Assembly (NCBI GenBank): GCA_022925895.1
Contig: JAKSYS010000197.1
Coordinates: forward strand, 26,370 to 90,369
Origin: Fragilaria crotonensis
Taxonomy: Eukaryota; Bacillariophyta; Fragilariophyceae; Fragilariales; Fragilariaceae
Direction: 5' to 3'
Length of the DNA: 64,000 nt
Shown here piece by piece: positions 19,205-30,380 of the stretch. Every line of letters starts with the position of its first letter. Position 1 is the stretch's first letter. A program made the position numbers and the translations under genes. The notes under the pieces are model-generated. The model saw only the letters and a program-made list of their open reading frames with translations, did not search any database and was not told the origin of the DNA.

Positions 19205-22200
19205 ATGGCAAACAAGACTGCAGGCAAGAAGAACAATGCATCCGATGGGAGCAAGAACAAGGAAAAGAAAGATGACGAAACCAAAGAAGACGAAGAGGTT
19301 AATCTCTCGTTTGCCCAAATGGAGGGCAAGTGCTACTGCTGTGGAAAAGCGGGACACAAATCGCCATCATGCCGCGACAAAGGCAAGCCCAAGGAAGAGT
19401 GGGCAATCAATAAGGCTCAACAAAGTCATGCACAGACAAAGTCTGATGCGAGTGTTGCTCCACCAGGTTCAGTATCAGGAGGGAGTGTAACGCCATCAAG
19501 CTCGAGTTCGAGTACAACTGGATGGGCTGGTGCTCATATCGAAGTACAGTTTCAGCAATTCGATCCTTACGAGATGAGGAATTGGATTCTTTTGGACAAT
19601 CAATCGAGTGTAAGTGTTTTCTGCAACCGCAACTTGGTGCAGAATATTCGAAAGTCGGACGAAGGCGACATGTATTTGTCGACCAATGGAGGAGTACTCG
19701 TGACGACTGACAAGGCTGATCTTCCCGAATGGGGAGAAGTGTGGTTCAACGAAGGAGCCATTACCAACATTTTCAGCTACGCAGAAATGGCGGATCGATA
19801 TCGGATCACTTATGACTCGACTAAGGAAGACGCATTCGTCGTTCATATAAGCGATGACAAAAAAGTGCGCTTCAACAGGCTAGGAAACAACCTATATGTG
19901 TACAAGCCGCCTATCAACAATTACACAAACAAGGCACAGCTTTTAAATACTGTGGAAGAGAACAAGAGTTTCTACACGCAACGTCAGTTTGACAGAGCAA
20001 AACGAGCGCGAGATTTATATCATGCACTCGGAACACCATCAATCCACGATTTCAAGGCAATGTTGCGAATGAACAGTATCAACAACAACCCTGTCACTAC
20101 CGAAGATATCAACATTGCTGAAAAGATCTTCGGAATCGACATTGGGAGAATGAAGGGCAAGACGACTCGTCGCAAACCAGCACCAGTAGTCAATGACTAT
20201 GTCGAGATTCCGAAGGAGTTAATCGCGAGTCAGCGAGAGGTAACGCTCTGTATGGATGGCATGAAGGTGAATGGTGTTGTGTTTCTCACAGCTGTCTCTA
20301 AGAATTTGCAGTATCGGACTGCGCAATTCGTTAAACACCAGACAGCAGAGGTGTATCGCGAAGCATTGAAAGAGTTGTTCCGGATTTACAGCACGGGTGG
20401 TTTTCGTATCACCATCATTCGGTGCGACAATGAGTTTCGTCCATTGCTCGATCCTTTATCTCATGAATTTCATGTTGGTATGAACTTTGCCAATCCGCAG
20501 GAACACGTCCCGGAGGCAGAACGAAATAATCGCGTCATTAAAGAACGCGTACGAGCAACGTATCATCGTTTGCCTTATAGGCATTTAACTCGGATGATGG
20601 TGAAGATGCTGGTTACTGAATCGGCCAAGAAGTTGAATTTCTTTCCGGCCAAGCACGGAGTGTCTCCGTACTACAGTCCGCGCATGATTCTACATCAGCG
20701 CAACTTGGACTACGATCGCCATTGCAAATATGCGTTAGGCACGTATGTCCAGGCTCACGAAGAGCCAAAGTTTTCCAACACAAATGCCGCGCGCAGCCTT
20801 GACTGCATCTACTTGCGCTACAATGACAGTGTGCAAGGTGGACACGAACTCTTGCACTTGCAAACGAATTCGGTATTACGACGCCGAACTGTTACGCCCG
20901 TTCCCATTACGCCGGCGATCATCAAGCACGTCCATACCATTGCTGACACAGAAAACATGCCCGCAGGTCTCAAAATTGTCAATCGCACAGGTCAGATCTT
21001 TTATGATAGTGCCTGGATTGCAGGAGTGGACTATGACGAGGAAGCATTTGACGACGACGAAGATCAAGACGATTACGACGACGACAATAGCGATAGCGAC
21101 GACGACGTTCCATTGGGACAGTTCGAAGCGATTGATGAGAATGATATAACGATCAACAACGATGATGATGCATCCGATGAAGAAGACGCATTCGACAACG
21201 GCAACGAATCCGATGATGGAGATGAGGATGATCAGGGTCCCCACGGCAACAATGCAGGAGTGGCACCAAGTATTGAACAAGGCGATAACTATGAAACCGA
21301 TGAAGGCAACAACAATGACTTGGAAAGTGACGAAGAAAAGGAAGACACTGACGATGAGGAAGATCTCAATCCAGGCACCACTGCAGATATTGATGACAAT
21401 GATGGCAATCGACAGGGGATAAGAACAACAAGGTCAGGCAGAGTATTGAAGCCTCCTGACAAGTTGAACTTGGCTCAACACCATTTGAAGGTTGACGAGA
21501 ACCATGCAAATCGGGAGGAATATAGCATGGAGAGCGCGAGAGTGATAGCCATGATGATGTGCTACATGCAGGACATGCTTTGCAACCCTCGACGAAAGAA
21601 AGTGTTTCAATTCGTTCAGTCGTATGGTCTAATGAAAGGTCTCAAGAAGTTCGGTGAACGCGGACGAAAAGCAGCGTACAAGGAAATGAAGCAGCTGCAT
21701 GACCGTGTGGTTTTCAAACCAATACGTGTCGAGGAACTCACAGAACTAGAGCGCAAGCGCGCAATGGAAAGTCTCATTTTCCTGGTTGAGAAGAGAGACG
21801 GGACGGTAAAAGGTAGGACCTGTGCTAACGGTAGCACGCAACGTGAATACGTGGACCGTGATGAGGCAGCTAGTCCAACAGCTATGACGGAGTCGGTTAT
21901 TATCACTGGTACAATCGAGGCAAAGCAACAACGTGACATTATGACGGCGGATATTCCGAATGCGTTTGTCCAAACCAGGATTGACGACAAAGAAGTCGGT
22001 GAGAGAATCATTATGAAGATTCGTGGCCCTTTGGTTGACATGCTGTTGGAGTTGAGTCCAGAGACGTATGACGGGTTATCGTCTACGAAGGAAAGAGCAA
22101 GGTTATCTACGTGATGATGGTAATGGCACTATATGGTATGTTGCAATCGTCCTTGCTTTATTATAAGAAGTTCCGAAAGGACATTGAATCGATCGGGTTC

Positions 22201-23244
22201 GTCCTGAACCCATACGACCCTTGTGTTGCGAATCGAATGGTCAATGGAAAACAGCACACCATTACATGGCATGTCGACGATTTGAAGTCAAGCCATGTCG
22301 ACCCTAGAGTGAACGATGAGTTTTTGGAATGGCTCAAGAAGATGTACGCTTCCGACGGAATCGGAGAAGTGAAGACAACGCGAGGTCATCGGCATGACTA
22401 TCTGGCTATGGTGCTGGACTACTCGCGACCAGGAGTGCTTCAAGTCGATATGACAAATTATGTCAAGAGTATGGTCGAGGATTTCCCAGCTAAGTTGGAA
22501 GGAGACGGTACAGTCCCATGGACCGGTAAAATGTTTACCGTCGACGCGAAATCAAAGCGTCTGGATGACGAGAGGGCAAGGATCTTTCATACTTTTGTGA
22601 TGAAGGGAATGTTTTTGTGTAAACGTGGACGCCAGGATATTCAACCCGGTATTGCTTTCCTTGCTACTCGCACAACAGTGCCCACCGAGAAGGATTGGGC
22701 AAAACTAGTTAAATTAATGGTGTTCCTGAAGGAAACGAAAGAGGAAGTGGCGTCGATGAAGGCTGACGACACTCAGACCATTAAGTGGTATGTTGATGCT
22801 TCGTTCGCGGTACACGAAGACTACAAAAGTCATACCGGAGCAACTATGACGCTCGGAGAAGGTGTACTGTGCTCGATATCTACCAAGCAGAAAGTTATGT
22901 CGAGGAGCTCTACTGAAGCTGAGCTCATTGGTGTCGACGACGTTATTTCAAAAGTTCTATGGTCGAAATTGTTTATTGAAGCGCAAGGCTTTGACGTGAA
23001 GATGACGATTATCTATCGAGACAATACAAGCTCGATGAAGTTGGAGGCAAATGGCAAAGCAAGTTCGGGCAAACGCACCCGACATTTGAGTATTAAGTAT
23101 TTCTACATTACTGACTTGATTCAACGAAAGGAAGTTATGATCGAATACTGTCCAACGGATGCGATGATTGCGGATTACATGACCAAGCCGTTGACTGGTA
23201 CGAAATTCTTCAATTTCCGCACTCACATCATGAGAGCATCGTGA
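19205..23244 (+). CDS. pol: copia Pol: zinc knuckle, protease, integrase, RT, RNase H (one frameshift)
   Basis: From the ATG at 19205: a CCHC knuckle (C43-x2-C46-x4-H51-x4-C56); protease WILLDNQSSVSVF (D130), with DNQSS the form typical of diatom copia elements; integrase core with Asp near 350 (CMDGMKVNG), Asp near 407 (IIRCDNEF) and Glu near 440 (HVPEAERNNRVIKE). A long Asp/Glu-rich linker follows (residues about 612-730), then RT from FLVEKRDGTVKGRTCANGS. The frame shifts by 1 nt at the G run 22073-22075. RT resumes at 22111 with ALYGMLQS and catalytic WHVDDLK, then RNase H (WYVDASFAVH, STEAELIGV, HLSIKYFYI). It copies and integrates the element. The shift inside RT would prevent activity if real. 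Confidence 0.93.
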
Positions 23245-23267
23245 TTCATCCGTGTCCAGCAGGAGTG

Positions 23268-23504
23268 TGTTGGGCTATCTACGAATTTCCAAAGAATTCT
23301 TCAAGATGCGAGTCATTTGACGAAGTCATTCTACGACCAAACTACGACCAAACAAGATGTGAACGAATATGCTTACAATCTCAATTAACTCTTAGGAACG
23401 ATTACTTGTGAAGAGTGTGTTATCGACAACCTATTTGACCCCTGACGTATTCTCAAGGAATACAAGAAGGCTATAGTTATAGACCTCGGGGTGCAATTTC
23501 AACA
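23268..23504 (+). repeat. 3' LTR
   Basis: Starts TGTTGGGC, ends TTTCAACA, and is nearly identical to 17961-18198. The preceding bases (AGCAGGAGTG) are a weak polypurine tract. Confidence 0.95.
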
Positions 23505-23913
23505 TCAGGTCGCAGTAGGCTTCTTGATGAAGCTCTCCTTGACATGATGAATGAGGAAAAAAATCGAGGCCGAAGAAGAAGTAGCGATGGATCCAATCCG
23601 CATATCTCTAGTGCTTTTGCACGGAGGTATATCAAGAGGTTTGGAACGATGGGTGCATCCGGAACACAACATTAAGCGACGGGATGAACGTCGGGTGCTA
23701 ATCATGAAGGTACTTCAGGGGCAAGCTCTCAAAATTAAGAATTCTGGTACCAGTGTATGGCATGCAGAGCTCCTTAGGATGATTTCGGTGTCAAGCAGTT
23801 CAACCTCCAGGAAATTCGCTCGCTCTATGGGTGTAGCGGATGAGAAAGCCGTCCTGCAGGAGCGTCGTGGTGAGAAGGTCTGCTGGCCGATTCGACGAAA
23901 GTTGAAGATCTAA
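23505..23913 (+). pseudogene. 5'-truncated copy of the 34864-35466 gene
   Basis: Immediately after the 3' LTR the sequence aligns with 35053 onward of the intact copy: SGRSRLLDEALLDMMNEE here, SGRSTLLDAALLDIINEE there. A seven-A run at 23557-23563 shifts the frame by one. From 23551 the frame MRKKIEAEEEVAMDPIRISL continues to the stop at 23913, with the family core LVLLHGGISRGLERWVHPEH and the C-terminus KVCWPIRRKLKI conserved. Homology continues past the stop to about 24180, so it was a segmental copy, not a retrocopy of the coding region. Its first ~60 codons are missing: the left flank of the retrotransposon does not contain them. Confidence 0.8.
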
Positions 23914-24511
23914 CTGACACATTGCAATTGCAATTCTTCGTGTATGTACATTACCGGCTCAGGTACACTAGGCGAGGAAAGTAATGTGTATCTATTTAAA
24001 TATGCATGTTATACACAAAACTGTTCTTGCGAATTGAAATCCAGCCACAAACAGTGATGAATCATGATCGGAGTTGGAGACGGATTGGACTGCACACACA
24101 TTCCATTATTTGAATGGGACCATTGTTCGAGGTTTGTCAGCAGGGCTTTTCCCATTGATCAGTCTTGATAGTGCTGGTCCGCTCGCTTTGTCTCATCGTC
24201 ACAGGGGGTGCCACATCTAGTCGCGCGTCTACCGTAACGAACATATCGCATAAATTCAGACATCGGCAAAGGCCTGAAGTGAAAGAAAAATAGGTGTATG
24301 CATGCTGCCTATGTATACTTAGACTAGTGGGTGCCTCCCAATTGGTCGGACTTTTGGAATACGTGTACGGTATGGGTTGTGCACGGTTGTGTGTAGTGGC
24401 AAGCGTGCTGCAAATGACGTGTTTTACAACACAATTAGATGAGGAAAAAAAGTGACAAATTCATAGAAATTTGCTAATTTAGATTGCCAAAATACACAGT
24501 ATTGAAGTTGT
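23914..24511. other. 3' flank of the truncated gene copy and spacer to the Helitron
   Basis: The first ~270 bp resemble the flank of the intact copy (about 35470-35790), for example GTGATGAATCATGA and AATGCTGGTCCGCTC-like words. The rest holds no recognised feature. Confidence 0.5.
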
Positions 24512-25663
24512 TTACAAATCCTGTTGATGATACTGAGGGCACAGTTTTGATATCAGGACCTCCTTATAAACAATGTTGTGCAGAAGATGACCATCAGTAA
24601 ATATGAAAAGATCATGTGGGTTACGAACTCTTGAGAGAGCAACGTAAAGCTGGCCATGTGCAAATACACCTTGTGGCAAGAAAATGCCAACTCTTCGCAA
24701 TGTTTGACCTTGACTCTTGTTGATCGTCATTGCATATGCTGGTTGAACTGGAAACTGACGTCGTTTGAAGACAAATGGCAGCTCATCTTGAGGTGATAGG
24801 AGAGCAATCCGTGGTATGTCCACAATTTCTGCAGTGGTAGGAATCAAACACTGGAGGACAGACCGTGAGATACGGCGAACAATGAGACGGGTGCCATTGC
24901 TGAGTGTGCTTGATAGGTTTCGGAGCAGCATGACCAACATGCCTTTTTTCAGAGTGAGGCAATGTGGTGGAAGGCCAGATAGCTCCAAAGAGTTCAGGAA
25001 TTCAGGAGGATAGAGGGTATGTGCAGGATCATTAGGTTCCTCAGATATGATGTTGTCAATACTGAGAAACACATGTTCATCATGAGGTAGCCTTGAGGTT
25101 ACCATATCATTGATTCTTTGAACATCTTTGTTTTTAGGACATAGAATAGCACGTTCAGACCAATAGGCTGGTTCATTGGAAGAAAAATCATCAAACACAT
25201 GCTCAACCAGTTCGTTTGTATCCTGAGGCTGGAATATATAAGATGGTAGATTTATTGGGGAAGGCTCCATATCCTCGCCGATCCTCAACAGGAAAGATGC
25301 AAAATGGGAAAGTACTTCTTGGAACTCTGGGTTAGCATTTGTGTTCTGTAAGTCCATTCGCAATCGCATATTTTCAGAGAGTTGCATTACATTCACAGAT
25401 GATGTTTGCCAGACTTTGGATTGTAGGACAGTTGAATGCACAGTGGTAGCTCTTCCAGCATGGCGTAGTATGGGAAGCACTTGACGAAAGTCACCACCCA
25501 TGACGACAACCAAGCCACCAAATGGAGCATCATTACGTTCAAGTAAATCACAAAGAGACTGTGAAAGAACATCAAGACCAACACCCTTAAGCATTGTGAT
25601 CTCATCAATGATCAAAATCTTTGCAACCTTCATAACTTCTGCCTTCTCTTTGATAGGTTGCAC
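24512..25663 (-). pseudogene. Helitron helicase, C-terminal half
   Basis: PIF1-like SF1B helicase motifs: Walker B ILIIDEITM, GGDFRQVLPI, QLSENMRLR, and near the end the UvrD-C-like FPVQPAYAMTINKSQGQT and LYVALSRVRNPHDLFIF. It would unwind DNA 5'-3' during rolling-circle transposition. It continues the frame ending at 25630 after a 1-nt shift near 25640. Residues are well conserved, so decay is recent or the shifts are sequencing errors. Confidence 0.88.
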
Positions 25664-27120
25664 ATGGATGTTTCATATAATTGAATTGGAAGCCCGGATA
25701 TATAGTGCAGAGTACGGCCCAAAGGGGCAAAGTTTGAGGCAGCAATGCCTGATATGGCCGTTGCAAGGGCAACCTTCCCTTCACTGCGCACCTTGGCAAG
25801 GATCATCCTGAACAACTCCGTCTTACCTGAGCCTGCAGGTCCATCAACAAAATAAACATTTTTCTGATTTTCAGTACCAGCATTGTTGTTCACAGAAGCA
25901 AGTACAGCATCAAAAATAGCACGCTGTTCAAGATTCAGGAGAGGGAGGCGATCCAGCTGCTGTTGAATATCAGTGTTGGATGATGACAGCTGCAATTCTA
26001 ACAAATGGTTGACTGAATTGTTGTCCATGGCACTCCCATGCTCCTCAACCAGAAGTGTGCGGAGGGATGGTATCCATTCGAATACAGAACGGCTGTGCAT
26101 TATCCCCAGAAGGGCATCAAGTTTACGCACAAGGAGGTCCTGCAGGTGTTGTTCACTAAGGCTGGGTTGACGGTGTGCATAGTCTTCTGACAGGGCAGCC
26201 CAGTGAGAGTCATAGAGTGACCTTGGGTCAGAGACATCACAGTTGAAGAGGATGATTGCAAAAAGTCTTCTGAGCCTTGCTGGGGAGAGTGTCTGTGTGG
26301 CTTCCTGCATGGCTCGATGCCACTCAGTATCATCATCTAGAAGACCCAATGTACGACAGGCATCTTGAAATGTTGGACAAAGTACATCATCAACGGTTCG
26401 TAGAGCTTCAAAGCTTGTTGCACCTTTCACTACAGTCAACATCCTTCGCAGGAAGTATCTCTCACCAGAAGAAGGGGAAGCACTGTAGAGGCGAGACACA
26501 GTGGGGAATGTCTGCCGGTGATTGGAGCGTCGTACCCAGCACTTCTCGACACCAGCACTTTTCCATGTGTAGTGTTGTGGGATGTCATGATAAAGGAACT
26601 GGCGAGCATACTGATCATGCCGATTGAGGTCCAACCAGGCAGTCAATTGTGTACAGGGTGGTCCTCTTGCAAGCACTTGAGCAACATTTTCATTTTCCTC
26701 AAAAACCACTGATTGCTGATTGGGAAGATGGAACATTAGGCGCATCACATTGGGCTTCTCTGAATGTAGACGAAGGCTGAAGAGGCGCCAGCATGCCTCT
26801 GATGCAGAGACATAACGTCCATCAAGATAGAGCTTGATCTCATCAACATCTTCCCCCATCTGGACTGCAGCACGGTCGTGTCCCTTGTATACATACTTGT
26901 AGAGGTACTTGACGGCCTGCACTGAATTGCACACCTCAACATTGATATGACAATCATACTTCTTGGTAAGATGGCAATTATATGGCACAACCCAGCGGTT
27001 GTCCAACTCAGCTCCTCGAACAGTTACAGTCCTTCCATCATCACGTCGATGATATTGAGGGAATCCATCATCATTGAGTGTTGTCTCATCTTGAAAGGGC
27101 CGGGATACTTGTCCTTGCAT
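25630..27120 (-). pseudogene. Helitron Rep C-terminus and helicase N-terminal half
   Basis: Begins with DNRWVVPYNCHLTKKYDCH and VKYLYKYVYKGHDRA, the Rep region holding the two tyrosines that cut and join DNA. A long linker follows (FLYHDIPQHYTWK, RYFLRRMLTVVKGATSFE, TFQDACRTLGLLDDD), and then Walker A VDGPAGSGKTELF of the helicase and GIAASNFAPLGRTLHY. All are standard Helitron segments. Upstream, the piece CMLHGPCGT and CKDKYPGPF in other frames (about 27205-27100) shows two more 1-nt shifts. Confidence 0.88.
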
Positions 27121-27216
27121 TCACCTGCTGGCTTTGTAGAACTATTACAACACTTCAAATTTTTCCATCGATTGGGGAAACTTTGGTGCCACAGGGCCCA
27201 TGCAACATACACCTCT

Positions 27217-28632
27217 TCACAGTTGCAAAAGTTCAGGATCTATCAATGCATCTGGGATCTCAGCTGAAACAATATGGTCAATGTCAGATTCTGTGCGCGG
27301 TTTGTCATTCTCTGCCAAAATGACCAGTACATGTGCATGTGGCAATCCTCGCTTCTGAAATTCGATGGTGTAGATAGCAGCCACAACCCTTCCAAGCACT
27401 TGCCGCTTCTGGAGGTCAAACATCATCTCTGTAAATTTGAGATGGAACACTCGTGCCACCAAATCTGGTCTGTCATTTACAGTTTGGCCAGGAAGAAGGT
27501 TTTCAACAACTTCTGGCCACTGCGGATTGGTTGTCATTGTAATAAAGAGGTCTGGCTTGCCCATTCGGCGCACAATTGCCAATGCATCCTGGCAAAGCTG
27601 GTGCATGTTTCTTGCACTTCCAATGTGAGATGAAGGCAGAATGATTCGTCGCCCCAGCTGTCGAGTGTTTGTCACATCCTCACCAGCAACAGCATCTGCA
27701 ATGCCTTGATAAAGTTCAGCACGCAATCTTGGTTGATTAAGACGGATGAAATTAAGACGGCCTTGTTCCACTTGGGCATAGCAGTCCACAATGTATTGGT
27801 GAAACAGCTTCCCTGCAAAGTGAAGGTGATTGGAGAACTGAGCAGCAGGTCGTACAAAAAGCCGAAATGCAGCATGCATGAGGCAAGTTAATCTTGTCAA
27901 ATGTGGAGTCGTAGCATTTGGACCAGTTTGCATCATGCCAGGATGCCAGCCTCTTGGGGAGCCTGTTGGAAAAAGGAGTACATATGCCAGTGGAGAATAG
28001 TCGGGATGGAGCTCTGAGATTGACTGAATTGCTCCAGCACGAAGCAATACTCGAATATCACGGTTACCTGAACCTTCGTCAGGAAGAATCACAGCTACCT
28101 CACTGGAACTTGGTGCATTGTACCGTCTGTTGTCCAATTCAGGTTGATCCAGGATATGCATTGCAACATTGTGGCCAGGCAATTCAACATCATGATTACC
28201 ATCAGTATTACTGGCCAAGGTTTCCTCATCAAGAGCTTGCTTGAATAATCCATACAGCCGGTTTTGATTCTGAATCATTTGCTGCAATAAAACCAAAGTA
28301 TTCCTGTCCAAGGTATTCAAATGATGTAAACGATTGTCCACCTCATGGTTAGTGTCATAGAAATAGAGTTGTGCAAAAGCAGGATGCTGTCCAGGTTCTG
28401 GGAGCAATGATCCTAACCGGTGGTACATTGAGCCATGAATGCGAAAAGTATAAATTCCACAACTCCTATCAATCAAAGCATCATCCACATTAGCGCCTAT
28501 TGAGGCAAAACTCAAGGCAGAGTTGTAGGCACGGATGTGTGGCATGAACAATTCATGTGCATGAAAAAGATCCATCAACACATTTGGTGTGGGATCGAGA
28601 GGAGGAGAGATACCTTGCCCTTGGCACAGCAA
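27217..28632 (-). pseudogene. Helitron-like N domain and Rep HUH motif
   Basis: 471 codons with Helitron-like N-terminal signatures: LDPTPNVLMDLFHAHELF, IRAYNSALSFASIGANVDD, YTFRIHGSMYHRLGSLLP, QLYFYDT, HPDYSPLAYVLLFPTGS. Rep follows: DLFITMTTNPQWPEV, then EFQKRGLPHAHVLVIL with the HUH pair (H-A-H) that binds the catalytic metal, and IVSAEIPD. The frame closes at 27217, just before the HGPCG cysteine motif. Confidence 0.9.
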
Positions 28633-29423
28633 GATGAAAAGTAGCCCCTTTCAGACCTTGATTCATTTGGAAAATGCAGTGCAGAGCAGCCCTGACATTC
28701 AACTGTGCATGGGCCAAGGACATGACGTGCTGGAGCAGGAGCAGATGAATAGGCTGCGCCATTGGTGCGTTGGCAACTTTGGCGTGTTTGTCTCATGTGC
28801 TCTTGGTGCTGAGTGGTGATGGCAGCCATCTGTGTGGCAGCAACAGGGTCACCTTCTTGAGATCTCTGGAGGCGCTCCAGACGTGTTTGTCTCATCTGCT
28901 CTTGGTTCCTAGTGGTGATGGCAGCCATCTGTGTGGCAGCTACAGGGTCACCTTCTTGAGATCTCTGGAGGCGCTCCAGACGTGTTTGTCTCATGTGCTC
29001 TTGGTGCTGAGTGGTGATGGCAGCCATCTGTGTGGCAGCAACAGGGTCACCTTCTTGAGATCTCTGGAGGCGCTCCAGACGTGTTTGTCTCATCTGCTCT
29101 TGGTGCTGAGTGGTGATGGCAGCCATCTGTGTGGCAGCAACAGGGTCACCTTCTTGAGATCTCTGGAGGCGCTCCAGACGTGTTTGTCTCATGTTCTCTT
29201 GGTGCTGAGTGGTGATGGCAGCCATCTGTGTGACAGCAACAGGGTCACCTTCTTGAGATCTCTGGAGGCGCTCCAGACGTGTTTGTCTCTTCTGCTCACG
29301 GTTCCTGGTGGTGATGGTGGCCATCTGTGTGACAGCAACAGGGTCACCTTCTTGAGATCTCTGGAGGTGCTCCAGACGTGTTTGTCTCTTCTGCTCACGG
29401 TTCCTGGTGGTGATGGCGGCCAT
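28575..29423 (-). pseudogene. Helitron N-terminus: 33-residue repeats and Cys-rich motif
   Basis: 282 codons. Six full and one partial copies of a 33-residue unit (MAAITTQHQEHMRQTRLERL, then QRSQEGDPVAATQ) are followed by CTVECQGCSALHFPNE and GYFSSCCAKGKVSL, the zinc-binding start of Helitron proteins. Arg/Gln-rich repeats are usual at this place in Helitron proteins but are rarely this uniform. The frame is open further upstream to about 29530 without an ATG (RAKLRNLSQEEGGDPVAATQ), so the true start is unknown. It shifts by 1 nt near 28610 into the next segment. Confidence 0.85.
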
Positions 29424-29447
29424 CTGTGTGGCAGCTACAGGGTCACC
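28770..29447. repeat. 99-bp tandem repeat array (six to seven units)
   Basis: A 99-bp unit containing GATCTCTGGAGGCGCTCCAG recurs with few changes. It encodes the 33-residue repeats on the minus strand. Because 99 is divisible by three, the plus strand is also open through the array, but that frame (28770-29561) is a by-product. Confidence 0.92.
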
Positions 29448-29598
29448 ACCTTCTTCTTGGGACAGGTTGCGAAGTTTGGCACGCTTTTCCTTGCTGCAAT
29501 GGCAGCTGGCTTTGTTGATAGTGAATGTTTACTTGGGTGTGACATAATGGTTATATGCTGATTGGAAAGAATTGGAAGCAAGGAATTATGTGAGCGGT

Positions 29599-29694
29599 AC
29601 AATTACTGTAGGTGTATGAGGTACTGAGTCTACAGTACAGCGTACAACAATTACTGTAGGTGTATGAGGTACTGAGTCTACAGTACAGCGTACA
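29599..29694. repeat. 48-bp tandem duplication
   Basis: Two adjacent near-identical copies of a 48-bp unit (ACAATTACTGTAGGTGTATG...). TACTGTA/TACAGTA words continue to about 29810. Confidence 0.85.
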
Positions 29695-30380
29695 GTACCA
29701 TACTGTACAGTACTCGGAGTACATCTTATAGTGAGTGAGTGTATGAGGTACTGGAGTACAATGTAGAGTCGTAACAGGGACTACAGTACAGCCAGCGTAC
29801 AGTACTGTGCAATGACCACCAATAATACAACTTCACGACGCAACCCGCCGTTAATTAAGCGTTATTTTTCAAAAAACCAAAACACCCACCGTTAATAAAA
29901 CGTTATTTGAGTAAGGGATGGCTTTTGTAATCAAAAAATTTGCGTTCATGGGGGGGCCAAGCACCAATACTGGCGAAGCTTCTTGGTTACTGTTACTTTC
30001 AGTACTCAACCCTGGCGAAGCTCCGTAGTGAAAAAATTCAGACAGTATTCATTTGATCCAGTACCCCAGAGTGGTCATACTCCGTAACAGACGGACGCAC
30101 GCACGCACACACGCACACAATTAATTTATAATATAGTAGGATATATTCTATATACAGTGGGCACTGCGATGATATCCAGTAAAAGGTATTAGTACTAGCG
30201 CGACAAGAAGATGCAAAATCATTGCTCGGATCTCAAATAAGCTTCTTGGGTGCTGGTGTTGACGTTTGCAGAATAGATGCTCCCGTCAAGGAATGATTGT
30301 CCTCATTCTTCATGAAGCTTTTTCTAAAATTATAGTAGCTTTCACAAGTCCTTTTGACTTTTAATGAAGAAGCAATTCGT
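29695..30380. other. gene-free stretch
   Basis: GTACAGTAC-rich DNA, then an (ACGC/ACAC) run near 30090-30118. The motif CGTTA(A/T)T repeats near 29850 and 29892 (GCGTTATTTTTC, ACGTTATTTGAG). No gene recognised. Confidence 0.4.

Larger units (their letters stand above)
17961..23504 (+). mobile_element. Ty1/copia LTR retrotransposon (diatom CoDi type)
   Basis: A 5.5-kb element with ~238-bp LTRs beginning TGTTG and ending CAACA. The order is gag with zinc knuckle, protease, integrase, reverse transcriptase, RNase H, which is the copia order. The LTRs differ at only a few positions (for example A/C near 17975 versus 23282 and T/A near 18178 versus 23482), so insertion is recent. Gag-pol is interrupted by three 1-nt frameshifts. 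No target duplication flanks the element (AGCGCT on the left, TCAGG on the right). The right LTR abuts a truncated copy of a gene found whole at 34864-35466. Confidence 0.95.
24512..29483 (-). mobile_element. Helitron (Rep-helicase), degenerate
   Basis: Minus-strand remains of one RepHel protein in the usual order: N-terminal repeats and a Cys-rich motif, Helitron-like N domain, HUH Rep, then a PIF1-type helicase ending at 24512. At least five frame changes (near 28610, 27215, 27160, 27100, 25640) interrupt it, so it cannot encode a full protein as read. Rolling-circle transposition is the family's mechanism. The element ends were not located: Helitrons lack target duplications, and no convincing 5' TC / 3' hairpin-CTRR pair was found. 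Confidence 0.88.

Noticed and set aside
20876-21280. Minus-strand open frame inside copia pol
   Set aside because: Mirror of the Asp/Glu-rich linker (repeated GAC/GAT codons read as Val/Ile).
17956-23509. A 5-bp target duplication around the copia element
   Set aside because: The bases on the two sides (GCGCT and TCAGG) do not match in any offset tried.
24318-24345. CTAG preceded (minus strand) by TGGGAGGCACCCA as a Helitron 3' end
   Set aside because: The stem is only four base pairs and the match to Helitron ends is weak. No corresponding 5' TC end could be placed.
28770-29561. Long plus-strand open frame (263 codons)
   Set aside because: It is the reverse side of the 99-bp Helitron repeat array. 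The minus frame carries the Helitron Cys motif directly after the repeats, the plus frame has no domain.
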